A stretch of 64,000 nucleotides of DNA from Campylorhamphus procurvoides (GCA_013396655.1 WBMV01004379.1:222523-286522), one strand, 5' to 3'. Positions 35,901-46,100 are shown, counted from the first letter of the stretch. Numbers and translations: made by a program. The notes: a model not told the origin generated them from the sequence alone.

Positions 35901-38900
35901 CTCCAGGCATTTGAGTCAGGATGACACAAGCTACAGGGTTATGGAAGGAGCAGTTAGACATGGGAATGGAGCAGAGCAGGGATGGAAGCCCTGGGATACC
36001 TGATGTGGTGAGAGTGATCACTCCCTTGGAGCTGCTTTGTGGAGGTTGTTTCTCTTGCTCCAGCTGAAGGCAGGCTTTGCCCTAGGTCTGGAGTTGATTT
36101 GCATTAGCAACACTATTGGAAGCTGCTTGAGGGACTCCATTTCCTCTCATTTTTAAGGGCTTTGTGTGATGTAGAGAAGATTTATAGGCCTCAGGAAAGT
36201 CTCTCTCTGGTAACTCGGTAACCCCTCAGTTCTGCTGGGCTTGAAAGTTAGAGATGGGAAATAGTGTTCCAATGCTGTTCTCCATCCAAGGAAAGCCAGA
36301 CTTTCCTGTCTAACTGAGTACCAGAAGGTCAGAGGCCAAAATGTGCCAGTTTTCTAGGACAACATTGCAGCCCTGCAGGATTTTTTAGTTCATTCCACAT
36401 TTCTCTAAGTCACACTGCCAGCAGTTTTGCCAGACCCACTAAGAGCAAGGCCAGGACCAGGCAGTACAACCTTCCAGCAGCGTGGCAGCTTTTGGCACAG
36501 CCTGCCCCCTCCCAGCGCCCTCATGGAAGGGCAGGTGCGAGTGTTCCAGACGTTGGTGTCTGTGTTTTAGTTACTGAGTTGCAAAGCCAGACAGTCTGCA
36601 GAAAGCGTCCTGGTGGGGCTGGTGAGTTTGTGCAAACAACAAGGTTTTCAACGTCCAAAGCTGTTGGCCTCTAATTAATGTAAATCAAGTGCCTAAGAAA
36701 AAAAAGTTAATTTAAGCTTTTCATTTATAGCACTTCTCCCCGACTTGAGTACTTTTTATTGGTTTGGGTTTTTTCCCCTGTCTTTCTTTGTATTTATTCT
36801 CATTTGCATTTGTTATGGCTACCATATTATAATAAAACTGCCATCTAGTTGGGAATTCGTCTCACCATTCATCTTTCCATATCTTGATCTTCTTCCTTTT
36901 AAAGTAGAGGCAAACCAGGCTATGGTACAGTCACAGGGCTGATAATCTGAACTTGATCTTGTACTTAGAAGTCATCTAGCAGCTTTGCTGGGAGCAGGTG
37001 AAGAAGTCACCACCTTTGGAAGCTGCCCCATCCTTCTGTTACTGACTGCACAACAACTAACCTGTGTTCATGCTTGTCATCTGCTCCTGTGTAACTTGAG
37101 ATAAATTATTATAAGCCAGGTCTGCAGTGCCAGAGTCCACTGGCACAGAGGCATAAGGCAGCAATCAGACAACCTGCAAATGGTCCTGCTCCAGATATTC
37201 TGGGGGAGGATGTCTTATTTTGGTTTTGGAGCCTGCTGGACAGATCTGTTCTGCTGCAGCTGGGAAAGGTGGGTTATTCTGCTGCTGGCACAGAGCCCAG
37301 GAAAACAGGGACTATTTTCCTGCCTGCATTTCCCACCTGTCCCCTTGCTGATGCAGTTGCATTTCTGAAGGACAGACCTCCAGTAGCTGAGCCAGCTGGA
37401 TTCACATTGTTTCATTTTTCCCTTTAGATTCTGGCTACTTGTTCAGTGGAAGTCGACCGGCCTCGCAGTCCTCTCAGTCCAAGGAATCTCCTACATCAGG
37501 TACTGCACTGTTCTGCCAGAGCAGCTGTCTGCAGGATTTGCAGTGAGTGGGGTGAAACCCATGGTTTGGCTGAATTCTTTCCTCCCTGCTCTCATCCCAG
37601 TGAAAATGTCAGTTTTGCTGTCAGAAATGCTGCAGGGAGAGCCCCAGCTACGAGTGGGATTGGATTAAAATCTGCTGCTTTATGTGTTGGATGTCCTTCT
37701 CCCCAGGAGAGCTCACAGTGAGACAAAACAAGGAGCCCTTCCCTGCTGAGAATTCAACTGTTTCTATTGCACTTCCCCTGCCCCAGGCTGCCCTGGCTGC
37801 TCTGCCCTTTGGCTCCCATGTCCCCCATGACTACCTGTTGCCCTTCTGGCCCAAATGGATCCCTTGGCTCTTTGTGCTGCTGGAACTGCAGTCACAGCCT
37901 GGGCCAGTTGTGCAAACCACCTCATATCCTAATTTGCCTCCCCAACAGCCTTTGGAGGACACACCAGAACAATCCATGTCCCTGCACAATGTGTAATGCA
38001 GGCTCTCCTGGATGGACACAACTGATCAAAGAGAAAGCTCACCAGGCTCCTGATACCCTGATTCCTGAGTCATTCCTCAGTGTGCTAAAGTGCAGGTGGA
38101 ATTTCACAGATTTCACAGAATACTCTGAGTTGAAAGGGAGCCCCAAGCTTCAGAAAGTCCAACTCTTAAGTGAATGGCCCATACAGGGATCAAACCCACA
38201 AGCTTGGTGTTCTTAGCACCATACTCTGACCAACTGAGCTAATCTCAGAACTAAGTCCCATGTTTTGCAGTGTGGGAACTCAAATAAAGGATTTTAGTAC
38301 AAAATACATTGGACATTTGCAACTCCCCTTCCTTTATCTTGTAGAAGTGTTAAAGAGAGGTGTGTTTATTGTATAGGGATTATAATCTCCTGGTTTCCCC
38401 TTTGGGCTTGTCTCCATTCCAGAGCACTTCTCCCTGCTGTCTGGCAGCTGTGCCCCCTCCCGCATCCCGTCCCCAGCACCCTCCGTGGCCGGATCCGTCA
38501 CCTCCAGCTCGGGCTCGCTGCGGTTCCGCCGGCCCCTCATCAGCCCTGCCCGCCTCAACCTCAAAGGACAGAAGCTGCTGCTCTTCCCGTCCCAGAATGA
38601 GGCCCTGCCCACCCCAACCAGCTCAGAGGAGCACACCCACTCAGACAGCAACATCTTGACCACCGAGTTCTCCGGCTTTCCCAGGAAGAGCCTCAGCGAG
38701 CGGGGAGTGCCTGGTAGGCTGGGAGGGCCTTGGGAGGAAGGGCTTGGCTGGCAGGCACAGCTCTGCAACACTTGGGCCACAATACACCCCTGTTCCTTCA
38801 GGAGAAACCCAGGTGGTCGTGGTGGTGGGCTGCCAAAGCTGCCTTGAGAATCCACTGGCCTGGAGAGCTTCCTGGCTGCCCAAACAGATGTGCTTCTCTC

Positions 38901-39810
38901 ACTGGTGGTGCCCCAGAAATGCTGCTGCCACTGCCTTTTCCCTGGCTTGGAGAGCTCCTTTAACCATGGGTATAGTGGTGCTGATATGGGCAGTGTATGA
39001 GACAGCACAGCAGTGAAATTTGCCTTTTGTTTCTAGTTCCTGTCCTCAATCTTCATAATTTTCCGAGGCAACCATCCATTACTCAACTGTAGTCTGGCAA
39101 CGTTTGCTACTTTTGGCTTCCACTGCGTGATTTTGAATTTTCCTGTCTTTTCTCCTTGCAGATGTGAGATCTGCTATGGAAGGAGGGAGTATTTGCAGTG
39201 ATAATTCCATCAAAAAGGAGGATCACTCATCACACTCATCTACCTGTGTGGTGGACACAACTACCAAAGGGGAGGATTTGGCAGGCTGGAGAGGTAAGTG
39301 CAAGTCATGGGAGTGTTTCATGCATGTGTGAGCATTTCTAGGAGGGTAACTGAGATCTTTCCTGTGCTGCAGTGATCTGATCTTGAGGTCAAACAAATGA
39401 GTAGTAGCAAAATGGATCTTGTGCCTGCTATTCTAAGAGCTTAACAAGTTGCTCCTGTTCTTTGGATTTTCTGAAGAACACTGACAGAGTGCTGAACTGA
39501 GACAGAAGAGAAGGGGTGGGGATGCAGGTGTCAAGAACATCAAGGAGATGAAAACAGAGCCAAAGAGAGCAGAGACTTTCCTGACAGGAACTGCTTATGG
39601 TGAAAACACTGAGCAAAGGGAGAGAAGCAGTACAACATATGTTCACTGTCCTCATCAAGTCTTTAATATCTCTTTCTGCTATTCCCTTTTTCCCCTGTTC
39701 TCCTCTTCTAAGGTCACTTTGGCACCTCTGCTCTCCGGGGCCTGCTGGCTGTGAGCCTGACCCTCAATGCTGTGTTCACATCAGCCTACGTCTACAGGAG
39801 CCTGCGTTGA
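22871..39810 (+). CDS. TMEM201: TMEM201 (Samp1/NET5) inner nuclear membrane protein, exons 2-11 (gene span; exon 1 not found)
   Basis: Inner nuclear membrane protein that links the lamina and LINC complex with cytoskeletal forces, in nuclear positioning, cell migration and spindle assembly. Ten exons join in frame into about 633 residues; human TMEM201 has about 666, and the missing 35-40 residues are the exon 1 N-terminus with its first membrane segment. Order of domains: an Ima1-type zinc-binding N-terminal region with CWFC, CWDCPNC, CKKCNNH and CRPC; membrane segments in exon 5 (FLRFLAFLSCAFLVLMALYG and MAVAVLGLFTCLLAMFLAG) and exon 6 (VLWFVVMSLHLA, SLCCLVGFTAAVA); a Ser/Pro-rich nucleoplasmic region; and a last hydrophobic segment, LRGLLAVSLTLNAVFTSAYV, ending YRSLR. 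The order after SLC25A33 matches human. All splice phases agree. Confidence 0.96.
23585..23779 (+). CDS. TMEM201: TMEM201 exon 3
   Basis: Acceptor ttttgtcag, donor gag|gtgagt, phase 0. It encodes NGDYNKPIPAQYMEHLNHVV, a variable stretch, then QQWVSSQILLCKKCNNHQTM and KIKQLASFSPREE. It supplies the third cysteine pair (CKKC). Confidence 0.96.
25119..25295 (+). CDS. TMEM201: TMEM201 exon 4
   Basis: Acceptor ctctccccag, donor cag|gtgagg, phase 0. It encodes GKYDEEIEVYKHHLEQTYKL, CRPCQAAVEYYIKHQNRQLR and ALLLSHHFKRRETDKAYAQ. This finishes the zinc domain (CRPC) and its amphipathic helix; it is nearly identical to the human segment. Confidence 0.97.
25864..26258 (+). CDS. TMEM201: TMEM201 exon 5
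   Basis: Acceptor ccttcttctacag, donor cag|gtgggt. It encodes a Ser-rich lead, the membrane segment FLRFLAFLSCAFLVLMALYG, a luminal loop with N-glycosylation-type sequons (QNRT, GNAT), WQELLQLLPQHVLDNLSAVW, and the second membrane segment MAVAVLGLFTCLLAMFLAG. The loop differs most from mammals. Confidence 0.95.
26722..26925 (+). CDS. TMEM201: TMEM201 exon 6
   Basis: Acceptor ccccttgcag, donor aag|gtcaga. It encodes RRIDAFASVLWFVVMSLHLA, WLDTAKFGTTSLCCLVGFTA and AVATRKATGQRRYRPR. It holds two membrane segments. The donor can be read through to an in-frame stop after five more residues (see the short isoform). Confidence 0.96.
26926..35436 (+). other. TMEM201: TMEM201 intron 6 / possible 3' UTR of the short isoform
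   Basis: An 8.5 kb intron, by far the longest certain one in the gene. Its first part would be the 3' UTR of the short isoform. No AATAAA was noticed early in it; an ATTAAA occurs at about 30234. No other gene or named repeat is seen. Confidence 0.7.
35437..35654 (+). CDS. TMEM201: TMEM201 exon 7
   Basis: Acceptor atttgcag, donor gcag|gtaagt. The start is variable; it then encodes LTNQQLFRSPRRTSSSSLPG and RLNRALSLGTIPSLARA, the conserved Ser/Arg-rich nucleoplasmic motif specific to the long isoform. Confidence 0.96.
37428..37499 (+). CDS. TMEM201: TMEM201 exon 8
   Basis: Acceptor tccctttag, donor cag|gtactg. The 72 bp encode DSGYLFSGSRPASQSSQSKE followed by SPTS. The phase fits both neighbours. 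Confidence 0.95.
38100..38246 (-). mobile_element. tRNA-Ile-derived SINE with CR1-like tail (TguSINE1-like)
   Basis: Read on the minus strand, it begins with a tRNA-like head: TTAGCTCAGTTGGTCAGAG (A box), GGTGCTAAGAACACCAAG, and B box GGGTTTGATCC, followed by CTGTATGGGCCA as in tRNA-Ile. Then come a linker TTCACTTAAGAGTTGGACTT and a CR1-type end, CAACTCAGAGTATTCTGTG followed by AAATCTGTGAAAT. The head plus CR1 3' tail is the plan of the songbird SINE TguSINE1. It lies in TMEM201 intron 8, antisense to the gene. Several head positions are mutated, so it is an old copy. Confidence 0.85.
38423..38713 (+). CDS. TMEM201: TMEM201 exon 9
   Basis: Acceptor tctccattccag, donor cctg|gtaggc. It encodes HFSLLSGSCAPSRIPSPAPS, VAGSVTSSSGSLRFRRPLIS and PARLNLKGQKLLLFPS, then an acidic, less conserved stretch. 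This is the most conserved part of the long tail. Confidence 0.96.
39162..39293 (+). CDS. TMEM201: TMEM201 exon 10
   Basis: Acceptor ttctccttgcag, donor agag|gtaagt. It encodes a region ending NSIKKEDHSSHSSTCVVDTT, with the conserved STCVVDTT motif before the last membrane segment. Confidence 0.95.
39713..39810 (+). CDS. TMEM201: TMEM201 exon 11 (C-terminal, stop TGA)
   Basis: Acceptor ctcttctaag. It encodes HFGTSALRGLLAVSLTLNAV and FTSAYVYRSLR, the final membrane segment and conserved C-terminus; TGA at 39808-39810. Confidence 0.96.
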
Positions 39811-42575
39811 TCTGTGCCAACACTCCCCTTCTGTCTGGTTCCACCTGGGCCTGAGGACACAACCAGAGTTCAACCATGGCTTCATGTCAAATGGCCATGC
39901 CACCGGTGCATGCTAGTTTTTAAAGAACTACTGTACATTCACCTGTCGTGACAAGGAACCTGGGCAGCTGCTGCCATCACTTCCAGGTAGAACATATCCC
40001 AGGACTGCCCCTGGAGGTGGCAGGCAGAATGCCCAGGAAGCTCCAGTTCAAAGCAGGAGGCCAGTCAAATGGCCCCACACACTTTCTTCCAAAAGGACTG
40101 ACCTGAGACAAAAGCCTGAAAATGTGTGAGCTACGTTTTTAGGAACCTCTCCCCAGCTCTTTCTGACATATTGACCTCGTGCTGATGGTGCTGGTAAAAT
40201 GAGGAGAATGAGAACACATGAGCTGGAGAAGAGGGATGGCTTAGTAGCTGGTGCTGGGCTTTGGCTACTGTGGCAGCATCCCCAGCCTCTGCTCAGTGGT
40301 TCCTCTTCTCTCTTCCCTTTGGCACTCTCCTCTAAATTATCAGTGAATTTTCTTTAGTTGCCTTAAGCTTGCCTAAGCACGTGGGTGACCTTGGCTGCTC
40401 TGTCATGTTCTTGCATCTTAGATGTCCATGTGCTTCCACCTGGCCCTGAGGCCACTTTGGCCAGTTCCCTTTCTGCTCATGCTGTTTCTCAGCCCCTGCT
40501 GTCTGTCCATCCCTCCAGCCACACTGTGCTGCAGGTGTGCACAGCCCCCAGAAACCATCCTTTGGGGGCTGCATCACAACAAGGAAGCCTGTGCTTTGAT
40601 TACCCAGGAGGCATTAATTCTGTTACAGTGACATCTGTAACAAGCAGAGATCCCAAGGTGATTTGCACCATAGTCAGAGGGCTCCTGCTCCCAGCTCTGC
40701 TGGTGTTTTCACTGGAGCAGAGAGTGGCAGAGCCTGTTCTTGCTGTAAATCGCACAAACCTGTCCTGGCAGAGGTAGGTGAGGAGCTGTCTGAGTAGGCA
40801 CATCTCCCCACAAACCTGAGGCCTCAGTCTCATGTTGGGATTTGCGAAGTGACTGTTTCAGATATTTCTTAGTTAAATGCCCAGGTGCTCTTGGTGAAAA
40901 ATACCAAACCTGTACAGTTCAACCTTGTGGATAGATTCTTCTTTTCTAACCCAAGGGGGGTAGCCCTTGATTTCTAAAAGCATTTTGTCATTTGGGCATT
41001 TCTGCTTTTGGGTGAGTCTTCAGCATTGCTTAGAATTCAGGGGCCATTTAGAGTATTGTGCTGAACATTCAAAATCATTTAGTGCATCTTAGGGGGAAAA
41101 AAGAAGTCTTGATGTTTTGATTTCTAAATACCAAGTGTGGAGAGAAGATTTGCCAGTGTGTCAAGAATACCTGGTGAAAAGAGAGGTGACTGGCATTAGC
41201 TGTGTATTTCCTGAAGCAGGACTTGCTCTATTAAGAGTTTTTCTATTGTCTCTTCCTTTGGGCTCTTTTACCTCAAATTTCTCTCCTCCATCCCACTGTC
41301 CTGCATTTGCTTCTTGAATTAGTGTTGTGCTTACTGTGTCTTTCCCCCCATTTCAGTTTGCTGCTGTCCCCTCTCTTGTATGTGCACAGAACAAAGGGTG
41401 TCACTGCTGACCATTCTCTGCTCTGAACCTAAAATTCACACCTTGGAGTGCTGATCACCCTTCCTTTCCCCTCGGGTTTTTTTCTTGCATGTTTTAGTTG
41501 AGTCCCTACCCACAGCCTCAGTCTCTCTGATAGCCAGACTCTAATCAGCATGCATATGACAGCTTAAATGGGGCTTTGCTGCTGATTCAGACACTGAAAA
41601 ATTGTCTCTCTTTGTCTTTTCCTGCATAGTTTTAGCAGCCCACTTCCAGCTGCTGCTCCCACCCTCCCTGTTAGGATGTCTGCTCCTCCCCTGCATGGCA
41701 CAGTTGGGGCACAGAGCTCACTCACACGTGCTGCTCTGAGAGGCTGAGCAGATGCCACTCCTGACTCTGCACCTCCCTGTGCCTCCTCAGAGCTGGTGGG
41801 GGCTGCACAGCCAGCACCTCCTACACAAAGGCCCAGAGCCAGGACACACCTGCCGCAAAAGATGTGCTGGGGATTCATGATGGATTCTGTTGTAACTTGC
41901 ATGAATTGTTCCTTGTAGCCAAACCAGACTCAAAACCTTGCTGTAAAGAGATTTTTGTCCCTTTTTATAGACCTCTGCAGGCTCACTTGAGCATGTGTAT
42001 AGGCAAGATGCTGGCAGACCAACTTCCAAGCTTCTATTTAACCCCCTGCTGTGTGGGTTTCATGGTGTCCTGGTGCAGCGTGTGACATCCCATGCACAGA
42101 TCCTTGTCCTACCGAGGGGCCTCCTGTACAGAGACAACCTGCCAGAAAACACTGTGGCTTTGCTTGTCTTTGTCACACCAAGAGATGTGCACTGTGACTC
42201 CACGTATGCAAACCTGCCACCCTCACCTCCCACTCTGTGCTCAGTTTTACCATCACACCCACCTGGATCCAAGTTGGTCTCGCTCTCAACCAGTTTGCAA
42301 TAGAAACCTTCTCCTCCTTTCCAGCCACCAAGGAGCTGCAGTGTGGCAACACACCTCTTCCCACCCCTGCTCCAGAACAGGAACACTGACCTGTCCCTGC
42401 ACTTCTGTGTCTGAAACTGTTCCTGGGAGGGTGTTTGGTGACCTTGTCCAAAGCAATATAAAGACTTTGGATTTTATTACTGAAGAGGGAAGACAACCAA
42501 GTTTTTCATTCTGGTGCTAGAACACTCTCCAGTGGTGCTCTCACAGTTGTGAGGCCTTTGCTTGAAGAATACACG

Positions 42576-42582
<7 letters not shown>

Positions 42583-42609
<27 letters not shown>
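42583..42609. repeat. (GT)n microsatellite
   Basis: About 13 uninterrupted GT units in the presumed TMEM201 3' UTR. Confidence 0.95.
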
Positions 42610-43848
42610 CAGAAGTGTACAAACATTTGGAGGGTTTCTTCATTTGAAAAGATACGAGCCTATGTCTGTCTTTACATTGTTGGCCTTAATCTAGCTCATG
42701 GACACTGTGTCTATCTTGCTGCTCTTTTCTATATGAAGCTGGTTTGGAGGAAACAAAAATTTAGCTGGTCCCCCTGTAAAAATCTTAGTGACTGATGATT
42801 TTGATCTTCATACAGTGGTGTTCAGGGAGGAGATTTTATTTTTCTAATGTTTTTCCTACTGCAAAAACTGTTGGAGTGGAATGGAAAATATCTTTTAAAA
42901 ATGGTCTGATTAAAGATTTGAGCGTTATTTAATAATACCAACAATTAATGATCAGGTGAGTATAAATTAGCTCTATTTCCAGACCTTTTCCATTTCCTAC
43001 CTTCCACCAAGCAACAGATTTTACTTTTGCTTTGGATATGGGCTTGTTAGGCTTGTTCTGAGACCTTGCAGATACTTTAGGTGATTTTGCTTTTCTGACT
43101 TAGAAAGAATTTGGATTTTAGAGTTTGGTTCCAGCTCCACAGTCTGGGTAGCTTGGCAGGTGTGACAAATACTATGGACCGATCTGTTTGATGGCACAGA
43201 GGGAATTGGTAGAATGAGTTATCTTTTTACATAAAACTTTAGACACTAAATTGGTCACTGTGGGGGGGGAAAAAACCTCATTGCTGGCATGTGTAGGCCA
43301 GATTCACTGAATTTTAGGCTGTTCAAGCAACAGATTTGGCCTGTGAATGTTTGATTCCCACTCCATTTTCTTGGGTGGTGGGAACACCTGTAAAACACTG
43401 CAGAGCTGACTGGGTTCCTCAAAACAGGGCAGCTGGAATGAAGGGCTGGTGTTGCCTGTGGATGCTGCTATGTTTTTTCTTCCAAGCACCATTCCTGGAA
43501 ATAACAATGGTCTTAACCTCTCTCACAGACATTTGTTAAAAGGCTAGAAAGGGCCAATTTGGCCAATACTTTTTCTGCATCCAGACATTATCATCACTGT
43601 GTCCTGTGGTGGCAGTAAGGTACAGAGTACTTTTGGATTGAATGGCTGTCTAGAGAGGGTGAAGAGGACAATTTCGAGTCCTAAACCTTATTTCCTGTGA
43701 AAGAAAGACTGTATGTCATGTGTGTGTACTTCTTTGGGGACTCTATCACTGTACAGTTTAGTTAAACGTGCTCCAAGGAAGGAGAAGCTGTTCCTCAGAG
43801 GTTTTTAGTTCATGCTTTGTGTTTAAAGAGGAATATTTTTCTTTAAAA

Positions 43849-43854
43849 AATAAA
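43849..43854 (+). terminator. TMEM201: Candidate TMEM201 poly(A) signal (AATAAA)
   Basis: AATAAA within TTTAAAAAATAAAAATGG, followed about 25 bases later by a GT-rich element, AGTGTGTGTGGTCC. This is the usual pairing of signal and downstream element. Confidence 0.5.
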
Positions 43855-43875
43855 AATGGACAAGTTTTCACCTTA

Positions 43876-44620
43876 GTGTGTGTGGTCCAGTTATATGCAC
43901 ACTGTACTTTTGTGTTCATTTGGCACTTAATTTCTTTTCTGTGAGATGGTGACTGAGAGTGTTTTATGTATTAGAGTATGGTCTTTAACTTATGGTTTAA
44001 TTTGGTAATGTAAGTTAAGGGACAAGTGATAAAAGCTTTTAGAATAGGCTTTCTATGTACAGGCTTCAAAGGCTGTGGTTTTCCTCCATTTATATTTTTA
44101 CAACTCATGTTTTAGATTGTTAAAACAGGCTGCTAATTTGTCTTAAGACCTGGCCATGTATTCTGTCCTGTCTTTAAATACCTGGAGAAGTTCTGTGTCT
44201 TGCTGTGCAGGGGATGCACTTCTCAGGAACTTAGCAATTTAAATATTTCCATCTAGCCCACTGGAAGTTCTCTGTTCAAAGACCTCATCTTTTTAAAATA
44301 TGAGACATGGCAGCATTGTTTGAGCCACCACTGTGGAACTACTGTGGGTAGTTTTTGTAAATGGAAGCAACAGCCTCAAAGATGTTTTCCTTGTGTTTCT
44401 TAGCTCTGTACAACTTTTGGGAAAGAGGAACTAATTCCTTCCAAATACCCTTCCAGATTTTTTTAAATTAAGGCATTTTGGTGGAGTTCTTAATTAATTA
44501 AGGGTGATCAAACCAACAGTTTTTAAAGGAGGGTGTATTTTAATTAAATGACTGGCATCAGCCCACTAATACTCTGGACGTATGGATGTATTTTGAAGGA
44601 TTTAGTGACTTCCAGTGCTC
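43876..44620. other. Intergenic DNA between TMEM201 and the forkhead gene
   Basis: A/T-rich, with TTAATTAATTAA at 44491-44502 and TTTTAATTAAATGA at about 44537. No gene is seen. It changes sharply to GC-rich sequence at about 44620. Confidence 0.6.
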
Positions 44621-45030
44621 GCACGGGGATGCAACCCAGGTTGCTGCAGCAGAGTGCTGCTCCTCCATCCTCTTCCATCCTCTCCCCTCCTGCCCCATCC
44701 CGCTCCCGGCACTGCAGGGACCCCCGAGCAGCCCTTCCCGGGGGGTGTTTGCCCCTGTAAGCACCAGGTGTCCAGCTGGGCACCTGCACCCGCCGGAACG
44801 GTAAGGAATGACGGATTTGAGCGTTTTTCGTGCTGGGATTTCCCCCCCCCGCGATGTCCCAGCCGAGCCGCCCCCACGGCCGGCCGCGTCCCGCTCCTCA
44901 GTGTTTGGGTTCGCCGAGCCGAACGCGCCGTCCTGACCCGGCCGCGACCCCGAAGTGCCCGGGGGGTGGGAGGGGGCAGAGGTTTTTAGAGGGGCAGCGC
45001 GGGGTCCGGGGCGCAGCGGAGCGCGGGGCC

Positions 45031-45732
45031 ATGGGCGAGGCGGAGCGGGGCTCAGAGCGGGGCGAGCCGCAGAAACCCCCCTACTCCTACGTGGCTCTCA
45101 TCACCATGGCCATCCGCGCCAGCCCCGAGCAGCGCCTGCCCCTCAGCGCCATCTACTCCTACATCGCCGAGCGCTTCCCCTACTACCGCGGCTGCCCCCG
45201 GGGCTGGCAGAACAGCGTGCGCCACAACCTCAGCCTCAACCCCTGCTTCCAGCGCCTGCCCCGCCGCGCCGGCCGCGGGGGCGACTGGGCGCTGCACCCC
45301 TCCTTCCACGACATGTTCCCGGAGGGGGATTATCGCCGCCGCCGCCGCCGCCGCCCCCTCGGCCCTCCCGCACCACCAGCAGCATCACCAGCATCCGCAC
45401 CAGCATCCTCAGCATCGGCACCAGCAGCACCAGCGTCCGCACCAGCATCATCAGCACCCGCAGCATCCCCGCTGCCCGCCGCGCCCTGGCCGCTGCCACC
45501 GCTGCCACCGCCGCCCCCTCCGCCCGTGGCGGTGCCCCCGCTGCCCGCAGGGTGCCCGCACGGGCCCTGGGCAGCTCTGGCGCTGCCCCGCGCCTTCCTC
45601 TGCCCGGAGCTGCCCGGCTGGGGCTCCCCTGCCTTCCCGGGGGCCCCGCACGGCATCCCCGCCTGGCCCGGCGCGCTGGATGCGGGCATGCCCTGCGAGA
45701 TGGGAGCCAGGCCGGCCCCCGCCTTCAGGTGA
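45031..45732 (+). CDS. Divergent single-exon forkhead (Fox) transcription factor
   Basis: A 233-residue frame with a forkhead DNA-binding domain at about residues 15-101, beginning [14 protein letters not shown]. The recognition helix [12 protein letters not shown] (59-70) keeps the contact residues Asn, Arg, His and Ser. The wing region is unusual: the usual GKGNYW-type motif reads GRGGDW, and a proline follows LSLN. Seven arginines (102-108, from a CGC run) form a basic end, then comes a low-complexity Ala/Ser/Pro tail. I chose the ATG in GCCATGG (good Kozak context); the frame stays open upstream to 44830. [12 protein letters not shown] and WALHPS resemble FoxB, ERFPYYR and PRRAGR resemble FoxE, and DYRRRRR resembles FoxL, so no subfamily is given. 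The final AGGTGA is either a stop codon or a splice donor; the assembly is damaged just beyond. Confidence 0.85.
   Translation: MGEAERGSERGEPQKPPYSYVALITMAIRASPEQRLPLSAIYSYIAERFPYYRGCPRGWQNSVRHNLSLNPCFQRLPRRAGRGGDWALHPSFHDMFPEGDYRRRRRRRPLGPPAPPAASPASAPASSASAPAAPASAPASSAPAASPLPAAPWPLPPLPPPPPPPVAVPPLPAGCPHGPWAALALPRAFLCPELPGWGSPAFPGAPHGIPAWPGALDAGMPCEMGARPAPAFR
45334..45354 (+). repeat. (CGC)7 trinucleotide run coding poly-Arg
   Basis: Seven CGC codons at the end of the forkhead domain encode Arg102-Arg108. Basic residues here are normal for nuclear import and DNA backbone contact, but the pure codon run could vary in length. Confidence 0.9.
45366..45475 (+). repeat. Irregular CAGCA/CAGCATC repeat coding an Ala/Ser/Pro-rich tail
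   Basis: Units such as CCAGCATC and CACCAGCA recur and encode [19 protein letters not shown] sequence. This is simple-sequence expansion inside the gene; its length may be unstable. Confidence 0.75.
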
Positions 45733-45780
45733 GCCCCGGGCGCTGCTGCATCGCCCCGGCCTTCCTGGGAGAGGGGANCC

Positions 45781-46020
45781 TTCAGGCAGGGGCACAATTA
45801 CGGGTTTGGTGCCTGGACCTTCAGGCAGGGGCACAATTACGGGTTTGGTGCCTGGACCTTCAGGCAGGGGCACAATTACGGGTTTGGTGCCTGGACCTTC
45901 AGGCAGGGGCACAATTACGGGTTTGGTGCCTGGACCTTCAGGCAGGGGCACAATTACGGGTTTGGTGCCTGGACCTTCAGGCAGGGGCACAATTACGGGT
46001 TTGGTGCCTGGACCTTCAGG
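45781..46020. repeat. 39 bp tandem repeat, six copies
   Basis: TTCAGGCAGGGGCACAATTA begins each unit at 45781, 45820, 45859, 45898, 45937 and 45976, with a partial unit at 46015. Copies appear identical. Because 39 is a multiple of 3, frames stay open through it (LQAGAQLRVWCLD or PSGRGTITGLVPG repeats); these are not evidence of a gene. It starts right after the lone N at 45779. Confidence 0.95.
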
Positions 46021-46100
46021 CATCCTCAGAGGGAGCTGCAGAACCCGGGCGAGGGAGTCGGTGCCGCGACCTCTGAGTCTGAAACTCCACGAGGAGTCGT

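Larger units (their letters stand above)
39811..43875 (+). other. TMEM201: Probable TMEM201 3' UTR (long isoform)
   Basis: Sequence from the stop codon to the first convincing poly(A) signal. It contains a (GT)n run and no coding exon that I recognise. The length (about 4 kb) is plausible but unproven; part may be intergenic. Confidence 0.45.
44620..46100. promoter_or_regulatory. CpG island around the forkhead gene
   Basis: A sharp rise in GC and CpG density spans the 5' flank, the whole forkhead reading frame and its 3' side. A weak TATA-like TTTTTAGA lies about 40-50 bases before the start codon. The assembly is broken by an N at 45779. Confidence 0.7.

Noticed and set aside
38169..38246. 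A tRNA-Ile gene on the minus strand
   Set aside because: The A and B boxes are present, but the head is mutated and is followed directly by a CR1-type tail, so it is a SINE copy and not a functional tRNA gene.
22871..39810. Viral, CRISPR or other mobile gene systems in the window
   Set aside because: None seen. The only mobile DNA recognised is CR1-related and one SINE; no retroviral gag, pol or LTR pair was noticed.
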